A DNA stretch of 64,000 nt from Euclidia mi (GCA_944739405.2 OX123191.2:8598830-8662829), one strand, 5' to 3'. Shown: positions 11,135 through 23,254, numbered from the stretch's first letter. Numbers and translations are program-made. Notes: generated by a model not told the origin, from the sequence alone.

Positions 11135-11636
11135 TCGCGTGATTACTAAAATCCAAATATTTTGTATTTGAAAATAGTATTTTTTTCTAGAAATTAGAAT
11201 GATTAGAATTAAATTAAAGTTTTATTATAATAAATTAGTTACAAAATATATCAAGTTTAATGTTCCATATTTTGTAATGACATAAACATATCATCACTTT
11301 TTTTTCGTCCGTGAAAACTAAAGTTTAAATGCTCGCTGTTCGCGAGTGCCCATATTAACATCTCAGGGCTACCACGTTCGAATTTACGTGTTGGACGCGT
11401 CAATCTTCCGGATTTCTTCAACAAAAGCATTTATTTATGCAAACAAATAGAATATTGTTAACTTTGGCAACTTTTACAACGGTGAACTGATAGGATAATG
11501 TGGAGCGAACGGCTTATGTAGGTCACTGTGTGAGTATGTTTTTGGTCTCATGAGTGAAATTAGCGATTATGTCTATTTTGAAGTTTTAGGTGCGATTTCC
11601 AAGACGGGTTAAGGCTTAGCGACATTTGTGTAAGGT
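11135..11636. other. No recognisable feature
   Basis: AT-rich, nothing supportable. Confidence 0.45.
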
Positions 11637-11647
11637 ACTAAATTTTT

Positions 11648-11886
11648 ACGACTGCCTCCGTGGTCCAACGGATAGCGTATGCGACTGCTGATCGGAGGTC
11701 CCGGGTTCGATTCCCGGGTCGGGCAAAAGTGTTACTGGGTTTTCCGAATACACAGTAGCAGCCCGGAGTCTGGTGATGTGCCCGGTAACGGCAATAGGCT
11801 CGCCCCCTATTTCGTGGGACCTAAAATTCATGGCGAAATGTGGGTGTAAGATTTACACCTCTGACTTCTATAATAAAAAATAAAAA
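11648..11886 (+). mobile_element. SINE family 1 copy with 11-bp target duplication
   Basis: Plus orientation with a well-preserved head: A box TGGTCCAACGG at about 11,661 and B box GGTTCGATTCC at about 11,704. Flanked by ACTAAATTTTT at 11,637-11,647 and 11,887-11,897. The A-rich 3' tail sits immediately before the right duplication. It is not a functional tRNA gene because the acceptor arms do not pair beyond about four bases. Confidence 0.88.
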
Positions 11887-11897
11887 ACTAAATTTTT

Positions 11898-12640
11898 CAT
11901 AAAACGACAGCTTGGTGGAGTGAAGATTTACGCAATGTGGCTAGCAACGGCTATACTGGTAAACCGGAATTCGAGCTCAGTTTCAGCTTGTTCATTGGAG
12001 AGACTTATGCGTCTTTCAAGGTAGCGCTCTTACCCCTGCCTTAAGAATGTGTGTGTAAGCTTAGTTCTATTTCAGTAAACATCGACAATAATTAATATCC
12101 GACACTATAAAACGCCAAAAACACCGAATAAATTCTCCTCAGGTGCAAAAAAACATATATTTTATTATATTGCAACGGCTATGAAACTCATATAAAAATG
12201 AATTGAATAATAATTATTAACTACACGAGAGAACACTTTGTGTAATCTACAAATGGTTGTTTTGAGTGTGGTTATTTTTTGTGTCCGTTTTTTGAATATT
12301 TTTCAAGTGCCTTGTGAAAGCTAATGCTTCTCTGTTGTTTTAAAAAAATTAACGATTTATCGAATTAATATAAAGTTTTATACCTCAGTTTACCCGAACG
12401 TTTCCACCGATTTACATCAGCAATGATAAAGGACACTTCTCTGGTTTTGTTACAACCTGGTATTTTGAAAATCATGGACCGAGGCCATAATTAACAAATA
12501 AGTAAATAATTACAAAATACTTGTAGGAATAATGCGGACGTCATTATCTCATGCCATAACCACATTATGCATAATATTAGAATTAATTAAATGAACGCTT
12601 AATTTGTTTCCTTATTTATGACTCATTCCACATTCATATT
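11898..12640. other. No recognisable feature
   Basis: AT-rich, no coding signature. Confidence 0.45.
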
Positions 12641-12649
12641 CTATAGAAG

Positions 12650-12900
12650 CTACATGCAACGAGTGTCATCTACCATACAGTGGCGAACGCCATCTAGCGG
12701 TTACCGATGGAACTACGAAGACACGACTGGAGATCTATGTTAATTCGCGCTATTAAGGGTTCACACGCGATTACTATAAATACGAGTTCTCGATAATATT
12801 CGTCGAGCCCCGGTCCACCAGGCTACATCATCCAACCTAGATCATCCAACCTAGATCATCCAACCTGGTCCATACTGTTGTTTGACCACACCTCTACACC
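12650..12900 (+). promoter_or_regulatory. Possible promoter/LTR fragment with 14-bp triplicate
   Basis: CTATAAATACGAG near 12,774 is followed about 50 bp later by three tandem 14-bp units (ATCATCCAACCTAG, 12,827-12,868). The upstream part is less AT-rich than its surroundings. This could be a decayed LTR promoter; no LTR ends or target duplications were found. Confidence 0.3.
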
Positions 12901-13225
12901 GATTTGACAATAATTTCCTCGACTTGATAAGAAGAGAGCAAAAGCTACGATCGATAGATGTGGGTTCGATTTCCATCTACGAAAGTGAACCATACTCTGA
13001 ATTCAAGACCGGAATCAATAATGGACGATTGTCTTGTGATATCATCATCAGCCCTTCATACTGTCCCACTGTTGGGCGCAAGAGGCTGAAATATATGTCT
13101 TATATATGTTCCTTGCGGAGCATAGGCGTTCACTAATAAGCGATCTCGCGATATTCTCACGGGATCGGGCAGTAACGGTTAGCTTAAAATGTGCGAGCGT
13201 ACCTGCGGGCATTCTTTAGTTATGT

Positions 13226-13697
13226 CATCATCATTATCTTGCCCTGGTCCCAATTTATTTGGGGTCAGCGCAGTATGTCCTTCTCTTCCATACTTCTCTG
13301 TCACCAGTCATCCGATCATTTACCCTTTTCTCTTTCATATCCATGCTCACACAGTCCATCCATCTTTTCCTTGGCCGTCCTCTCCCTTTTCCTCCTTCTA
13401 CATGCATATTCATTACTTTTTTACCTACATACATCTCATCTCTCCGCTTAACATGTCCATACTAGGCCAATCGACTCACTTTTAGCTTTTCATCAATGGG
13501 AGCAACTTTTATACTACCTCTAAAGTAATCAGTCCTAATTCTGTCCATTCTTGTCACTCCACACATCCATCGTAACATTCTCATCTCTGCCACATGGCCC
13601 ACATGCAATCGTTTATCCTCCATCTTTTTTGTAGCCCAACACTCAGCTCCATACAGTACGACAGGCCTTATAACCGACTTATACATGCAGCCCTTTA
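13226..13697 (-). pseudogene. 5'-truncated RTE retrotransposon with 15-bp target duplication
   Basis: Nearly the same sequence as 53,847-54,307, in the same orientation. The minus-strand frame 13,462-13,686 carries VVLYGAECWATKK and EMRMLRWMCGVTRMDRIR, the region after the RT core in RTE-type elements; a stop then interrupts it. The 3' tail (ATGATGATG on the minus strand) is at 13,226-13,235. Flanked by ATTCTTTAGTTATGT at 13,211-13,225 and 13,698-13,712. This is a classic target-primed, 5'-truncated insertion. Confidence 0.85.
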
Positions 13698-14185
13698 ATT
13701 CTTTAGTTATGTATGTATTTAAAAGTAGATATTTTAGTTATTTGGTTGCCAAATTTATCGAGTTTTGTATCAGATGATCGTTTGAGTCCCAAAATACTCT
13801 ATCATATTTGTTTTATTAGACTCCCGCCGATGTTGTAGGCAGAGGTGTAATATTACACACCCACATTTCGCCATGAATTTTCAGGTCCCACGTAATAGGG
13901 AGCGAGCCTATTGCCGTTACAGGGCACATTGCCTGACTCTGAGCTGTTACTGAGAATTCGGAAAAACTCAGTAACACTGCTCGACCCGGGAATCGAACCC
14001 GGGACCTCCGATCAGCAAACGCTTACGCTATGCACTGGACCACGGAGGCAGTCCTTTAGTTATGTATGTATTTAAAAACACTTATGTAAGGATTTCAGTT
14101 ATTTGGTTGCCATATCGAGCTTTGTACATCTAGCTTTATCGAGTTTTGTATCATATGATCGTAGGCAGTCCCAAAATACTCTATT
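13698..14185. repeat. Local ~110-bp duplication split by a SINE
   Basis: CTTTAGTTATGTATGTATTT..., TTATTTGGTTGCCA..., ATCGAGTTTTGTATCA and GTCCCAAAATACTCTAT occur in that order at 13,701-13,802 and again at 14,053-14,185, with the family-1 SINE between them. The second copy has an extra 20-odd bases. Confidence 0.8.
13819..14052 (-). mobile_element. SINE family 1 copy between duplicated flanks
   Basis: Tail at 13,819 (decayed), body and tRNA-like head through 14,052. The flanking duplication is about 110 bp, far longer than a normal target duplication. Confidence 0.8.
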
Positions 14186-14189
14186 TTCA

Positions 14190-15530
14190 ATATACACATG
14201 ATGCAGGTTGCGTTTCTATTTCCCATGTTAACAAATCTCGTATTTTCTTAAGTAATTCCAACAAAAACACAGTCCAGTTAATATGACCTACATACAATAA
14301 TAGACCCACATACCTTACACACACAAAAAAACAAACAAATTCCCACGACTTAATCCTAACAAACACATGCATCCACACAACCTAATCTACACACACATAT
14401 ACATAAACCGTTTCATTAAAAAGAAAACTCGTGTAAATAAATAACACATTATCGCCAACAATTACAGCTGTGTTGCGTGTGAGTACAAATTGCGTTATGT
14501 TATTCAAATAAGGACCTTACCGCCTTATGGCCTCATATATATTATGTACCATCAACATTTATACGTACGGGCGGGTAGAAGCGTGAATATGTTTCATGTA
14601 TACCTACTGCGCTGGGAATAATCTTTTTGGAAAATATGGAGAACAATATTTAAGTAAATATGTGTATAAGTATATGTATGAAAAATATTTATCTAGTGCA
14701 TCTACGAGGTAAAGGTTTGAGTGGTCTCTCTCGACACTGATATTGTATTGGGTTCGATTCCCATACAAAACATTTTGCCAAGCGATCGTGGTTAGAATTC
14801 CCGTTCACGATAAATATTTGTGAGAAAAAGAAGTGTAATGAATGTGTAATATGTATACATTTAAGAATATGTAATAATATTTATCAGATGGCTCCGTATA
14901 AATGTAAATTATTGTCCTTTAATGTTATTATTGTTTATATCACTTTCAGTTATGGCATCTAGTTACGTTGTTAATATGAAATCTTTCACCACCACAATCA
15001 AAACTTTTTGAAAACCATATAATGTCATTATTCTAACTAAGTGATATAAGAAATTGGCCAACTAGGAATCATTATTGCATGTATAAAACTTTAAAGAACA
15101 GTGAGCGTCTATAGCCGCTATCAAAATAACATTTTATTGTATCTGTTTCACTGTCCTTCTAAGAATTCACAAAAGCTCTCAAGGTTACGAAGACATTTGT
15201 TTTATAATTTCTTCCGGGACATGTACATATTCCCACCCGCAATACCGAAATATAGGATACTCAAAACAATTATACGAGGTACACATCCCGAAAGATAATC
15301 TAAAACTAAAGTAGCAGACTTTAAACCCGTAGCCATACTTGTAGTAAGCTGACGTCATTTTGAGGTCGTCGTGGTTGGTTGAGCCATTTCAGACAGCTAA
15401 TTAGGTCTAAGCAACTTAGCTAGAGACGAGGTACTAATTGCTTGTGAGGATTTAAAACATAACTGTTAATGTTTACGTGAGTAAATGAGTGGTGTAGTGG
15501 CTTAAGCTTAGGTTTTTGGTTTATATATTA
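14190..15530. other. AT-rich stretch with one tRNA-like B box
   Basis: The only signal is TTGGGTTCGATTCCCATAC near 14,751, preceded by GTTTGAGTGGTCTCTC, which resembles a SINE head. No coding feature is recognisable, including the 65-codon frame at 15,101. Confidence 0.4.
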
Positions 15531-15535
15531 TATTC

Positions 15536-16072
15536 TATTCTACCACATACACACGACACCATCTAGTCCCAAACTAAGCGGACCTTCTATATGGGTACTA
15601 GACAATGGATAAACATACATAATTATATACTTTTTTTTATAAATACATACATAGAAACACTCACACAAAAGCGGCGATAGCCCCGTGGTGTACGTAACGG
15701 ACTGCCGAGACGATGGTCTCGGGTTCGAACCCCAAGTACCCCGGGCACACACCTCTGACTTTTCGAAGTGTGTATTAAAAAATGGTAATTATCGCTCACA
15801 TAACAATATGCCCGGTAGATGGCAATAGGCTCGCCCCCTATTACATTGGGACCTAAACATAACTGGCGAAGCGTGGGTGTGTAATACACCTCTGCCTACC
15901 CCTTCGGGGATAAAAGGCGCGAAGTTATGTTATGTTTTATGTTATGTTATAGAAACACCCAGACCAAGACAAACATCTATGTTTACGCACACAAATGTTT
16001 GACTTGAGCGAGAATTGAACGCGCGACATTCGGCGTGGCAGTATTTTACACTCCGGCTACGCCAGCGGGTCG
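15536..16072 (-). mobile_element. SINE family 6, interrupted by another SINE
   Basis: Same family as 20,028-20,270 and 62,528-62,780: tail block GTCCCAAACTAAGC, middle AGACCAAGACAAACA, and a tRNA-like head at 16,010-16,072 (complement of a GGTTCAATTC-like B box). The insertion at 15,661-15,948 splits it. Confidence 0.8.
15661..15948 (+). mobile_element. Chimeric SINE nested in family 6, 10-bp target duplication
   Basis: Flanked by ATAGAAACAC at 15,651-15,660 and 15,949-15,958. The 5' half is a family-2-like head (GGCGATAGCC, B box GGTTCGAACCCC, TGGTAATTATCGCTCAC). The 3' half is the family-1 body (GGCAATAGGCTCGCCCCC, CTGCCTACCCCTTCGGGG) and a GTTATGTTATG tail. The continuous target duplication shows that it inserted as one molecule. 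Confidence 0.85.
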
Positions 16073-16079
16073 TCAATTG

Positions 16080-17040
16080 TAGGTTCGGTTTCATTCACGG
16101 GACAACACATTATGCGATCGTATGATTGTTCCGGGTTTTGCTTTATGTCCGTTATATTAATGTTTCCAACGTTACATCGGACACCAGATATTCCAAAGTG
16201 ACAATTATGTTTTAGGTCAGATTATTTTGTGATTTCGCCATAATAATGAACTTGACTTCGCCTGTGGCTCCGCCCGCGAGATTTAAAGTCCTAAACCAAA
16301 CAGCTCAGATATTTACATAAAGGCGCATTTCCTATGGGCGCTCTGAAGACAAACTTTCTGTGACCCAAATTGCCGCTTGGCGGCGTGGCAGTCACGCTGT
16401 GACAGCTGTCTCTACGAGAGCAAGAGGGACGGAACGACGCCAGCGCCGCCAACGGCGCCAACTACGAACAAAACTGGAGACAGTCTGCACTTGGAATCGG
16501 CACACGAAATCCTTAAGAACTGCGCTGTTATGTAAACCTTCCTCTGGAATATCTATTGATGAACATCGTAACAAAATATGTTTGGTAGTTTTCGAGCTTA
16601 TCGCATTCATACAGACGGACAGGACGCAGCGAGGACTTAATTTTATAATTATAGATTTCACTCTATTGGAGTGTGCGAGCTTTAAAATGGCTTACACTGT
16701 TTTACGAAGCTCTTAAAATAATAGAATGTAACATTTTATTTGTGTTAATTTAGTCCATCAGTAATTACAACACCATCAGAACACGCAAACTTAAATTCAA
16801 ATAGCATTTAGTTAATCTGGCACATACTAATTGAGCTAAGATAATCTTTTAATATATGCGTCGCTCTCTCTACTACAATTTTGTCCTAATCTTATTATGT
16901 TAAAACTGGGCAGAGAACCTTTTTTTATGTGTAATTAAGTATATTATGTTCATTGTTTAGAAGCACGTAGATTCATTAAGAGAGTCCTATTTTAATGTCT
17001 TTTTAAGCGTCGCTGGCTCAGCACTTGTTTTGAGATAAAA
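16080..17040. other. Unassigned; GC-rich patch at 16,330-16,480
   Basis: The patch has several CG dinucleotides and GAGAGCAAGAGGGACGGAA. A 118-codon frame (16,360-16,716) and a reverse frame overlap it, but the Arg/Gln-rich translation is low-complexity and resembles no family. It could be a remnant CpG-rich promoter or a repeat. Confidence 0.35.
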
Positions 17041-17047
17041 TAAAAAT

Positions 17048-18990
17048 GTTTTTATTTATTTATTTATTTATCTTTATTAAGAAAACCAACAGCGATACAA
17101 ATCGTTTAACAATGTCATGGTATAACACTAATTATATAGCCAATAACAGGTTTCCCTTAAAAACTTAAAAGATATAATGAATTGAACGAACAGTCCAGAT
17201 TTACATAGTAACTTACAGCCATAGAATAGCACAATATAGTTAGTGTGAATAAGGAACAGTAATTCTAACTACATTAATATAAATTTATATAGGTATGCGC
17301 TATCATCGACACAAGTTGACACATATTTATGATGTGAATATGTTGGCCAATCTAAAATAGTGCTTTTGTAAACTTGTGTCGACTACCGCACATATTCTCT
17401 TTACACTTTCGCCATATATATTTCATTACTCTATAAGTACAAATTCTGTATGTCTATACAATTCAAACCTATTGGTAAGATGTAATAGAGAGTTATATAA
17501 AAAAAAACTTAAAATTAATCTAAGATGGATGAGGTTGTGAGTCTTTAATTAACTTTGTTACTTGCGATTTGAAGGACATCTTTGAACAGCCAAATATATC
17601 TACCTCGTGGCACATGGTGTTAAAGGTTCGAGCGGCGCGGGTAAGTACACTATTACAAGCGTAGTTGGTGGAATGCCGGGGAACATGCAGAAGTGGTGTT
17701 TGACTGGTGCGACGTAATGGAGCATTGAATGTGACCAAAGATAGCAATTCGGGGCAGTTTAAATTTCCATTTAATAAATCGTATTAAAGACACATGTCCA
17801 TTAGTTTACGCCTGTTATCTAAGCTAAGTACATCGTATCTCTCACAATTGGTATAATAGGACGACGGAGGATTACGGAATTTATAGTTAAGGTGATTGGG
17901 AAATTGCTTTTGGATACGTTCTAATTGGTCTATGTATATGATGTAACAAGGAGACCAAATAGGACTAGCATAGTCAAGAGTACTGCGTACATAAGAGATA
18001 TATACGGTTTTCATTGCTGCTATGATTTTAAACATTTGGCAAGACCGTAAAACAAATCCTAGGTTTTTATAAGCCCTCGCCCCAATGTAATCAATATGTT
18101 CTGCGAAGGATAACTTACTGTCAAACAAAACTCCCAGATCACGAACCGTTCCATCTTTGTTGATTACAATGCCATTAAAGTTATATGAAAAATGAAGAGG
18201 TTGTTTTTTTCTTGTGAAAGTAATTGTTTGACATTTTTTGACGTTCACAGTTATTCTATTTTGGGCATAATAATTATACAAATTATTAAAATCGCTTTGC
18301 AACTCTACACAATCGTCAAGACTAATGATACTGTGAAAAATTTTTTTGTCATCTGCGTACATTAGGTGTCTTGAGAATTTTATAGAATCTGCGAGGTCAA
18401 ATAAGTCCGCATTATAGAAAAGTGGCCCCAAATGCGATCCTTGTGGAACTCCGCTGGGTATTGTAGTGAAATTCGACCGGTATCCCCCGATTACTACAGC
18501 TTGGGACCTGTTAGACAAATACGATTGTATCCAGCGCAGTAAGTCACCACGCATCCCTAGTCGAAATAATTTGCTAAGCAGGATGATGTGATCCACGCGA
18601 TCGAACGCTTTTTCAAAATCAGTGTAGATCACATCTACCTGCTCACCCTTATCAGCATTTTTAAGCACAAACTCCGAAAAACATGCCAGGTTTGAAATCG
18701 TCGACCGCCGTTTTAAAAAGCCGTGTTGAGATCCTGGTATATGAGCCTCTATATGAGAGTATATAGTATTATATATTAGTTTTTCAAAAACTTTTGCCAC
18801 GGTATTTAAAATAGAAATACCTCTGTAATTTTCAATTTTGGTGCGTGAACCTTTTTTATATATAGGGACAATGTAAGCCCTCTTCCAAGCCTCCGGAAAA
18901 ATTCAAATTTCTAAAGAACGGTTAAAGATATAAGCTATAGGAAGAGAAACAGATGTTTTAAGGGATTTGTTTTGTTCTACTTTGAGTTAG
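17048..18990 (-). pseudogene. Jockey-type LINE reverse transcriptase, 5'-truncated
   Basis: Minus-strand frame from about 18,990 to a TAA at 17,520, then a 3' UTR ending in a (TAAA)n tail at about 17,050-17,075 (read on minus). In order: FPEAWKRAYIVPIYKKGS, ENYRGISILN, QHGFLKRRSTISNL, the first catalytic Asp in YTDFEKAFDRVDH, GVPQGSHLGPLFY, and the catalytic pair in MYADDKKIF (usually FADD). RDLGVLFDSKLSF and the C-terminal AARTFN block follow. Two in-frame stops break it: TGA near 18,905 (where a Gly is usual) and TAA at 17,784-17,786. Otherwise it stays in one frame for about 490 codons, so decay is recent. The endonuclease and ORF1 are absent. Confidence 0.87.
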
Positions 18991-18994
18991 AAGT

Positions 18995-20025
18995 AGACGA
19001 GAGGTTAAACCTCTATTTAACACTGTTTGCGACACAAGTAATAAAGGGTTAGCCGTTTGTTGTATAGAGGGTATACCTATTTGTATACGCGCATAATTCT
19101 CATTTGAATGAATTTAAATATATCAAAATGAATCTTCAATTCAGTGAATTTCAAGACGTGAGTTGCCTATTCAGTCAATATACACGTTGCGGCTACAATG
19201 CGATAATCACTTTGCTATCTTAATAATCGTAACAACTTTTGTAGTGACGATCTACGATTAGTAGAGCGTGACAGATATCGGCTACTCAACTAAAAGAAGG
19301 CTATAGCTTGGAGTCTAAATTGTCAGGTATCGAATAATTAAAAAAGTATCCTTGTGTACGAAGAGCCCAAAAGTTTGAATCTGAATGTTACGCCGTGCAA
19401 GGCTAAAGTATCTGAGCTGTTTGTCAACGTTGGGTTTAACCTTTTTTAACTCAAACTCAAAACATAATTTCGACCCATGACGTAAAATTACTATAATACA
19501 AATACACGAGAAATATTTTACAATTACGCTTTAATATTAATACAGTAAACAAAGCGGTAGTATCCATATTACGGAGAAACCCAAGATTTTCAGTAATACT
19601 CGCCGAAAAAACACCTTCGCTAGCGCAATACCGACAGTTTTTATATCTTGTGCTAACCGTTAGATGGCGTAAAGAGCGCACCGAGTTTCATATTCGACAC
19701 TATTTCCCTCAGGAAGGTGTTACTAGAGTAAATATTGGCTCCCCGCCATCCCAGTAATGTTGCCGTACCTTTGTATATTTTACGCACTTTTACCTCGGTT
19801 TGGTTATTCCTTGAGGTATAGAGTATTCGTATCAACGGCTCTCGTCAGTTGCATTATTGCAGTGCTGAATGAAATATTAAGTGGGCGAATTTGTTGAAGT
19901 GAAATGGGTTTAGGTGGGTGTAAATAAATAAGTAATACCTATCCTAGGAGAATTCTCACGTGGTCATGTGATAATAATTATAGTAACGTAATCATAGAAG
20001 TAAAGATAAATAAATAAATAATAAT
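18995..20025. other. No recognisable feature
   Basis: Frames at 19,457-19,681 and 19,653-19,835 have no recognisable domain. AT-rich. Confidence 0.45.
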
Positions 20026-20027
20026 AA

Positions 20028-20270
20028 TATTCTACCACATTCACACTATCTAGTCCCAAACTAAGCAGGGCTTGTACTATGGGTACTAGATAATGGATAA
20101 ACATACTTATATACTTTTTTGTAAATACATACATATTATACATAGAAACACCTAGACCAAGACAAACAACCATGTTCATGCACACAAATGTTTGACTTGT
20201 GCGAGAATCGGACCCGCGACCTTCAGCTTAGCAGTCGCTTACACTCCCGCTGCGCCAATCGGACGTCAAG
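20028..20270 (-). mobile_element. SINE family 6, near full-length
   Basis: Tail GTCCCAAACTAAGCAGGG at the low end, AGACCAAGACAAACAACC in the middle, and a tRNA-like head at 20,200-20,270 with a complement of GGTCGCGGGTCCGATTC. This is the uninterrupted counterpart of 15,536-16,072. Confidence 0.82.
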
Positions 20271-20559
20271 ATATTTATATGATGTGAAAACTTATATGTT
20301 TTAGGTAGCACCATCTAGTTTCATTACATACAAACATCAGTGGCTGTAACAAGTAAATAACAAGCAATAGGGATCATTCTAAGTAGTCCAATCAGACACT
20401 TCTAATTGAGTGTCAAGAACAATCTCTTTGTATGGATGTTGTATGAAATATACACTAGTAACATCATATTTATGCGGTCAAGTAGAGTATAATTATTAAT
20501 GTATTGATAATAGAAAACTGTAAAATCGAGTTTTGTTACAATTATAAAAAAAAAAATAT

Positions 20560-20801
20560 ATAGTCTCACGCCTGTATCCCCGAAGGATTAGGCAGAGGTG
20601 TAAATATTATACCCACATTTCGCCATGAATTTTTAGGTCCCACGTAATAGGGGGCGAGCCTATTGCCGATACCGAATCACCAGACTCTGGGCTGTTACTG
20701 ATTATTCGGAAAAACCCAGTAACACTTGCCCGACCCGGAAATCGAACCCGGGACCTCCGATCAGCAGTTGTATACGCTATCCACTGGACCACGGAGGCAG
20801 T
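20560..20801 (-). mobile_element. SINE family 1 copy
   Basis: Complete layout with the A-rich tail at the low end and the tRNA-like head ending at 20,801. B box present. Confidence 0.85.
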
Positions 20802-20804
20802 GTT

Positions 20805-21355
20805 ATAAATTGATTAATGAAACTGCCATTTTTGGCATGTTTTACTAGAAAGAACGATCTTATGTAATTTATTTTACTTGTAAGAATTTTCCTATTGTAC
20901 TTATCATATATGTTTTGTTATACTTATATCCTAAGCACTATACAGACATCTATTCTTAGAGTCAAGCGGCCCATAAAAGCTGGTAAATTACCAGACAGGT
21001 GTCATTTAAAATGTATATGACCGAAACCTTTCCGCCACTCGTACAATAAGCATTCACAAAGGTTCGTTTCCTTTGTCGATTCCTTTAATAGCCTTTAGTA
21101 ATTAGCTCTGGTATTGTAAGGGGAGATTACAGACATGATTCTGCTTTTGTGAATCAACGGGGTTTTATTGTACGGCAAATGGTTAAAGTTTTCCGTTTAG
21201 AGGGTTAATTGTTGCTGTACGTAAGTTAAAGATTATGGTGGGTTTGTATAGGGGTGATATTATATGTATAGAGAGAGTAGACAAAATTGCGTTAATATTT
21301 ATTTAATAGTAGCGTTGATGGAAATAACATAACATTAAGTTATTTGTAAGTATAC
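20805..21355. other. No recognisable feature
   Basis: AT-rich, nothing supportable. Confidence 0.45.
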
Positions 21356-21356
21356 C

Positions 21357-21509
21357 TAGCAAAGCCGAAGGTACTGGGCGCAAGACGATGTGATTTGGCG
21401 TGTAGAGGTGCTCTAAGAAGAGATTTCCCGAAATTACCACGGAATCGGAAAGAAACGATTATATTATATTAAGGAAAATGAGTCGGCGTAGCTCCGGACA
21501 GACTCTAGT
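21357..21509 (+). mobile_element. Mini-Helitron fragment, 5'-truncated
   Basis: GAAGAGATTTCCCGAAATT and the end ...CTCTAGT (21,503-21,509) match the 3' part of the 23,059-23,248, 49,699-50,116 and 55,665-55,871 copies. Confidence 0.6.
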
Positions 21510-21878
21510 TTTATATGTATAAGTATCGCCGCCTTATGTAATCGGATTTGATTGGCTGTGCATGCGTTTTTAAATTAAGAAAAGAGTAAAAATTTATTTT
21601 TATTTCTCTCTTTTAACACGAAGATATTTTTTGCCTTGTTTCGTTTATTCTATGTACCTTTATGGTTTGCGCAGAGAGCAATATTGATTGTTCCATGCTG
21701 GTGTATGTCTACTATCAAGCGACTTGTGCCTACTATGTGCAGCTTTGGATGTTGGGTTGGCCTAATTTTCATGCAAGATCTACACGTTCATCTGATTTTA
21801 AACCAGTCGCAGACTGAACCATGGTAACCAAAAGCCTGATAAAAACTTAGAAGATTCTAAATATAAACATATCTACAC

Positions 21879-22087
21879 TTCTATACTATTATAATAAAGC
21901 TGAAATGTTTGTTTGATTGATCACGCTAATATCAGGAACTACAGTTCCGATTTAAATAATTATGTTTGTGTTGGATAGCCCATTTGTCGAGAAAGACTAT
22001 AGGACATGTAACATCACGCTATGAGCCACAGGTGTGGCACAGGAGTTCAAAATAACTTGCTTGTAACCGCGGGCTCAGCCAGTTATA
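21879..22087 (+). mobile_element. Helitron-like fragment (TCTATACTATTATAATAAAG)
   Basis: Begins TCTATACTATTATAATAAAG and includes GGAACTACAGTTCCGATTT and GATAGCCCATTTGTCGAG, common at Helitron 5' ends in Lepidoptera. It ends near ACCGCGGGCTCAGCCAG, like the usual 3' terminus. A different subfamily from the mini-Helitrons. Confidence 0.55.
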
Positions 22088-22204
22088 GGTAAATGACACC
22101 CAGACATCCTAATTACCCAAGGATTTGTACTTGATGGAACCCACAACCTCCCACTGAACAGTCAGGATCACAAACATCTAGACCACGAGGGCACTGAAAC
22201 TAGT

Positions 22205-22595
22205 TGAAACGGTAAGAAACATCAAATTTTATTGAACCAAACTTTTTGTCAGCCACTTCAATAAACATTTAGATAAGTAATCACTACGCTATTCCATATT
22301 GAATATTGTTGGCGTGTAAACGTTGGGAACGGCTGTTTTTTGGTTTAATGTCGTTCTGTCACGGCACCAGTTCCCCGTGACTCACGCCAGTGGAATGCCG
22401 CCTTATTGTGTAGCCCTTGAGCTTCGAGATTTTAATATTCTGGTTTATTCAGTACTATGAGTGCGCGTTGTAACGTTAGCGACTGTAGTAGAGAATTTAT
22501 AAAATTGCTACTCATACATAGATACATAGACTCGCGCCTGTTGATCGCAGAGGCAGGTAGATACTACGGATGATATTTCTACTAAATTAGTAAAA
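22205..22595. other. No recognisable feature
   Basis: Unassigned; a short SINE-tail-like piece (ACTCGCGCCTGTTG) lies near 22,530. Confidence 0.4.
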
Positions 22596-22599
22596 TTGT

Positions 22600-22903
22600 T
22601 GATTGAGGCAGCGAAAACTTAGTCGGAGACTAAAATACCTAGAGTTCAAACCCATGACGAGACCCACTGAGTTTTGCAAGTGAAGAGCGATATGCATTAC
22701 TAATATTATGGCATGCTAAACGGAGACAAAACATTGTGAGAAAACCTGCATGTATAAGATTTCCCCATAATTTTCTCGAAAGACATGTGTCTATCAATCC
22801 ACACTTGGCCAGCGTGACTGTGGTCTAACCTTTCTCATAATGACAAGAGGACTACGCCCAGTAGTAGGACAGATTATAAACAAGGCTCATGCGGATGATG
22901 GTG
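22600..22903 (+). mobile_element. SINE family 4 copy, diverged
   Basis: Shares CCACACTTGGCCAGCGTG, ATGACAAGAGGACTACGCCC and the ATGCGGATGATGG tail with 3,026-3,306. Confidence 0.6.
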
Positions 22904-23058
22904 TTAGTTTTCGGCGTGTGTTAGATTTATTAAATAATAATACGCAAATGTGCTAAAAAGGCCTAGGGTTATTGGTTTGTTAATTGTTTTAAAATTTTCT
23001 TCACCTGCTTATTTCTACCCGACCTCAATTGTCTGGGGTGAGGAACGATATCTATACA

Positions 23059-23248
23059 TCTATATATATAAAATCCTTGCGTAACTGACTGACTGATAGA
23101 CAAAACTATTAGGCGCAGGCAGCTGAAATTTGGCATGTACTCGTATATTCCTTGGGGACCGTGGGAGTGCACTTAGAAGAGATTTCCTGGAATTCCGATA
23201 AATAAAATATACGGACGCTAGCGTACGTAGCTGCGGCCAACCTCTAGT
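23059..23248 (+). mobile_element. Mini-Helitron, 190 bp
   Basis: Starts TCTATATATATAAAATCC, ends CCTCTAGT (CTAGT terminus). Contains GACTGACTGATAGAC and AAATTTGGCATGTA. No inverted repeats at the ends and no target duplication, as expected for Helitrons. Non-autonomous: no coding capacity. Confidence 0.75.
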
Positions 23249-23254
23249 GCTATA

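Noticed and set aside
11649..11725. Possible tRNA gene at a SINE head
   Set aside because: Good A and B boxes, but acceptor arms do not pair and the same sequence recurs as a SINE head with a target duplication. The heads at 9.8, 15.7, 20.2, 24.7 and 62.5 kb are rejected for the same reason.
13189..13485. Ser/Phe-rich plus-strand frames (also 53,854-54,195)
   Set aside because: Antisense shadows of RTE retrotransposon copies.
16360..16716. 118-codon Arg-rich frame
   Set aside because: Low-complexity translation, a competing antisense frame and no recognisable domain; left as an unexplained GC-rich patch.
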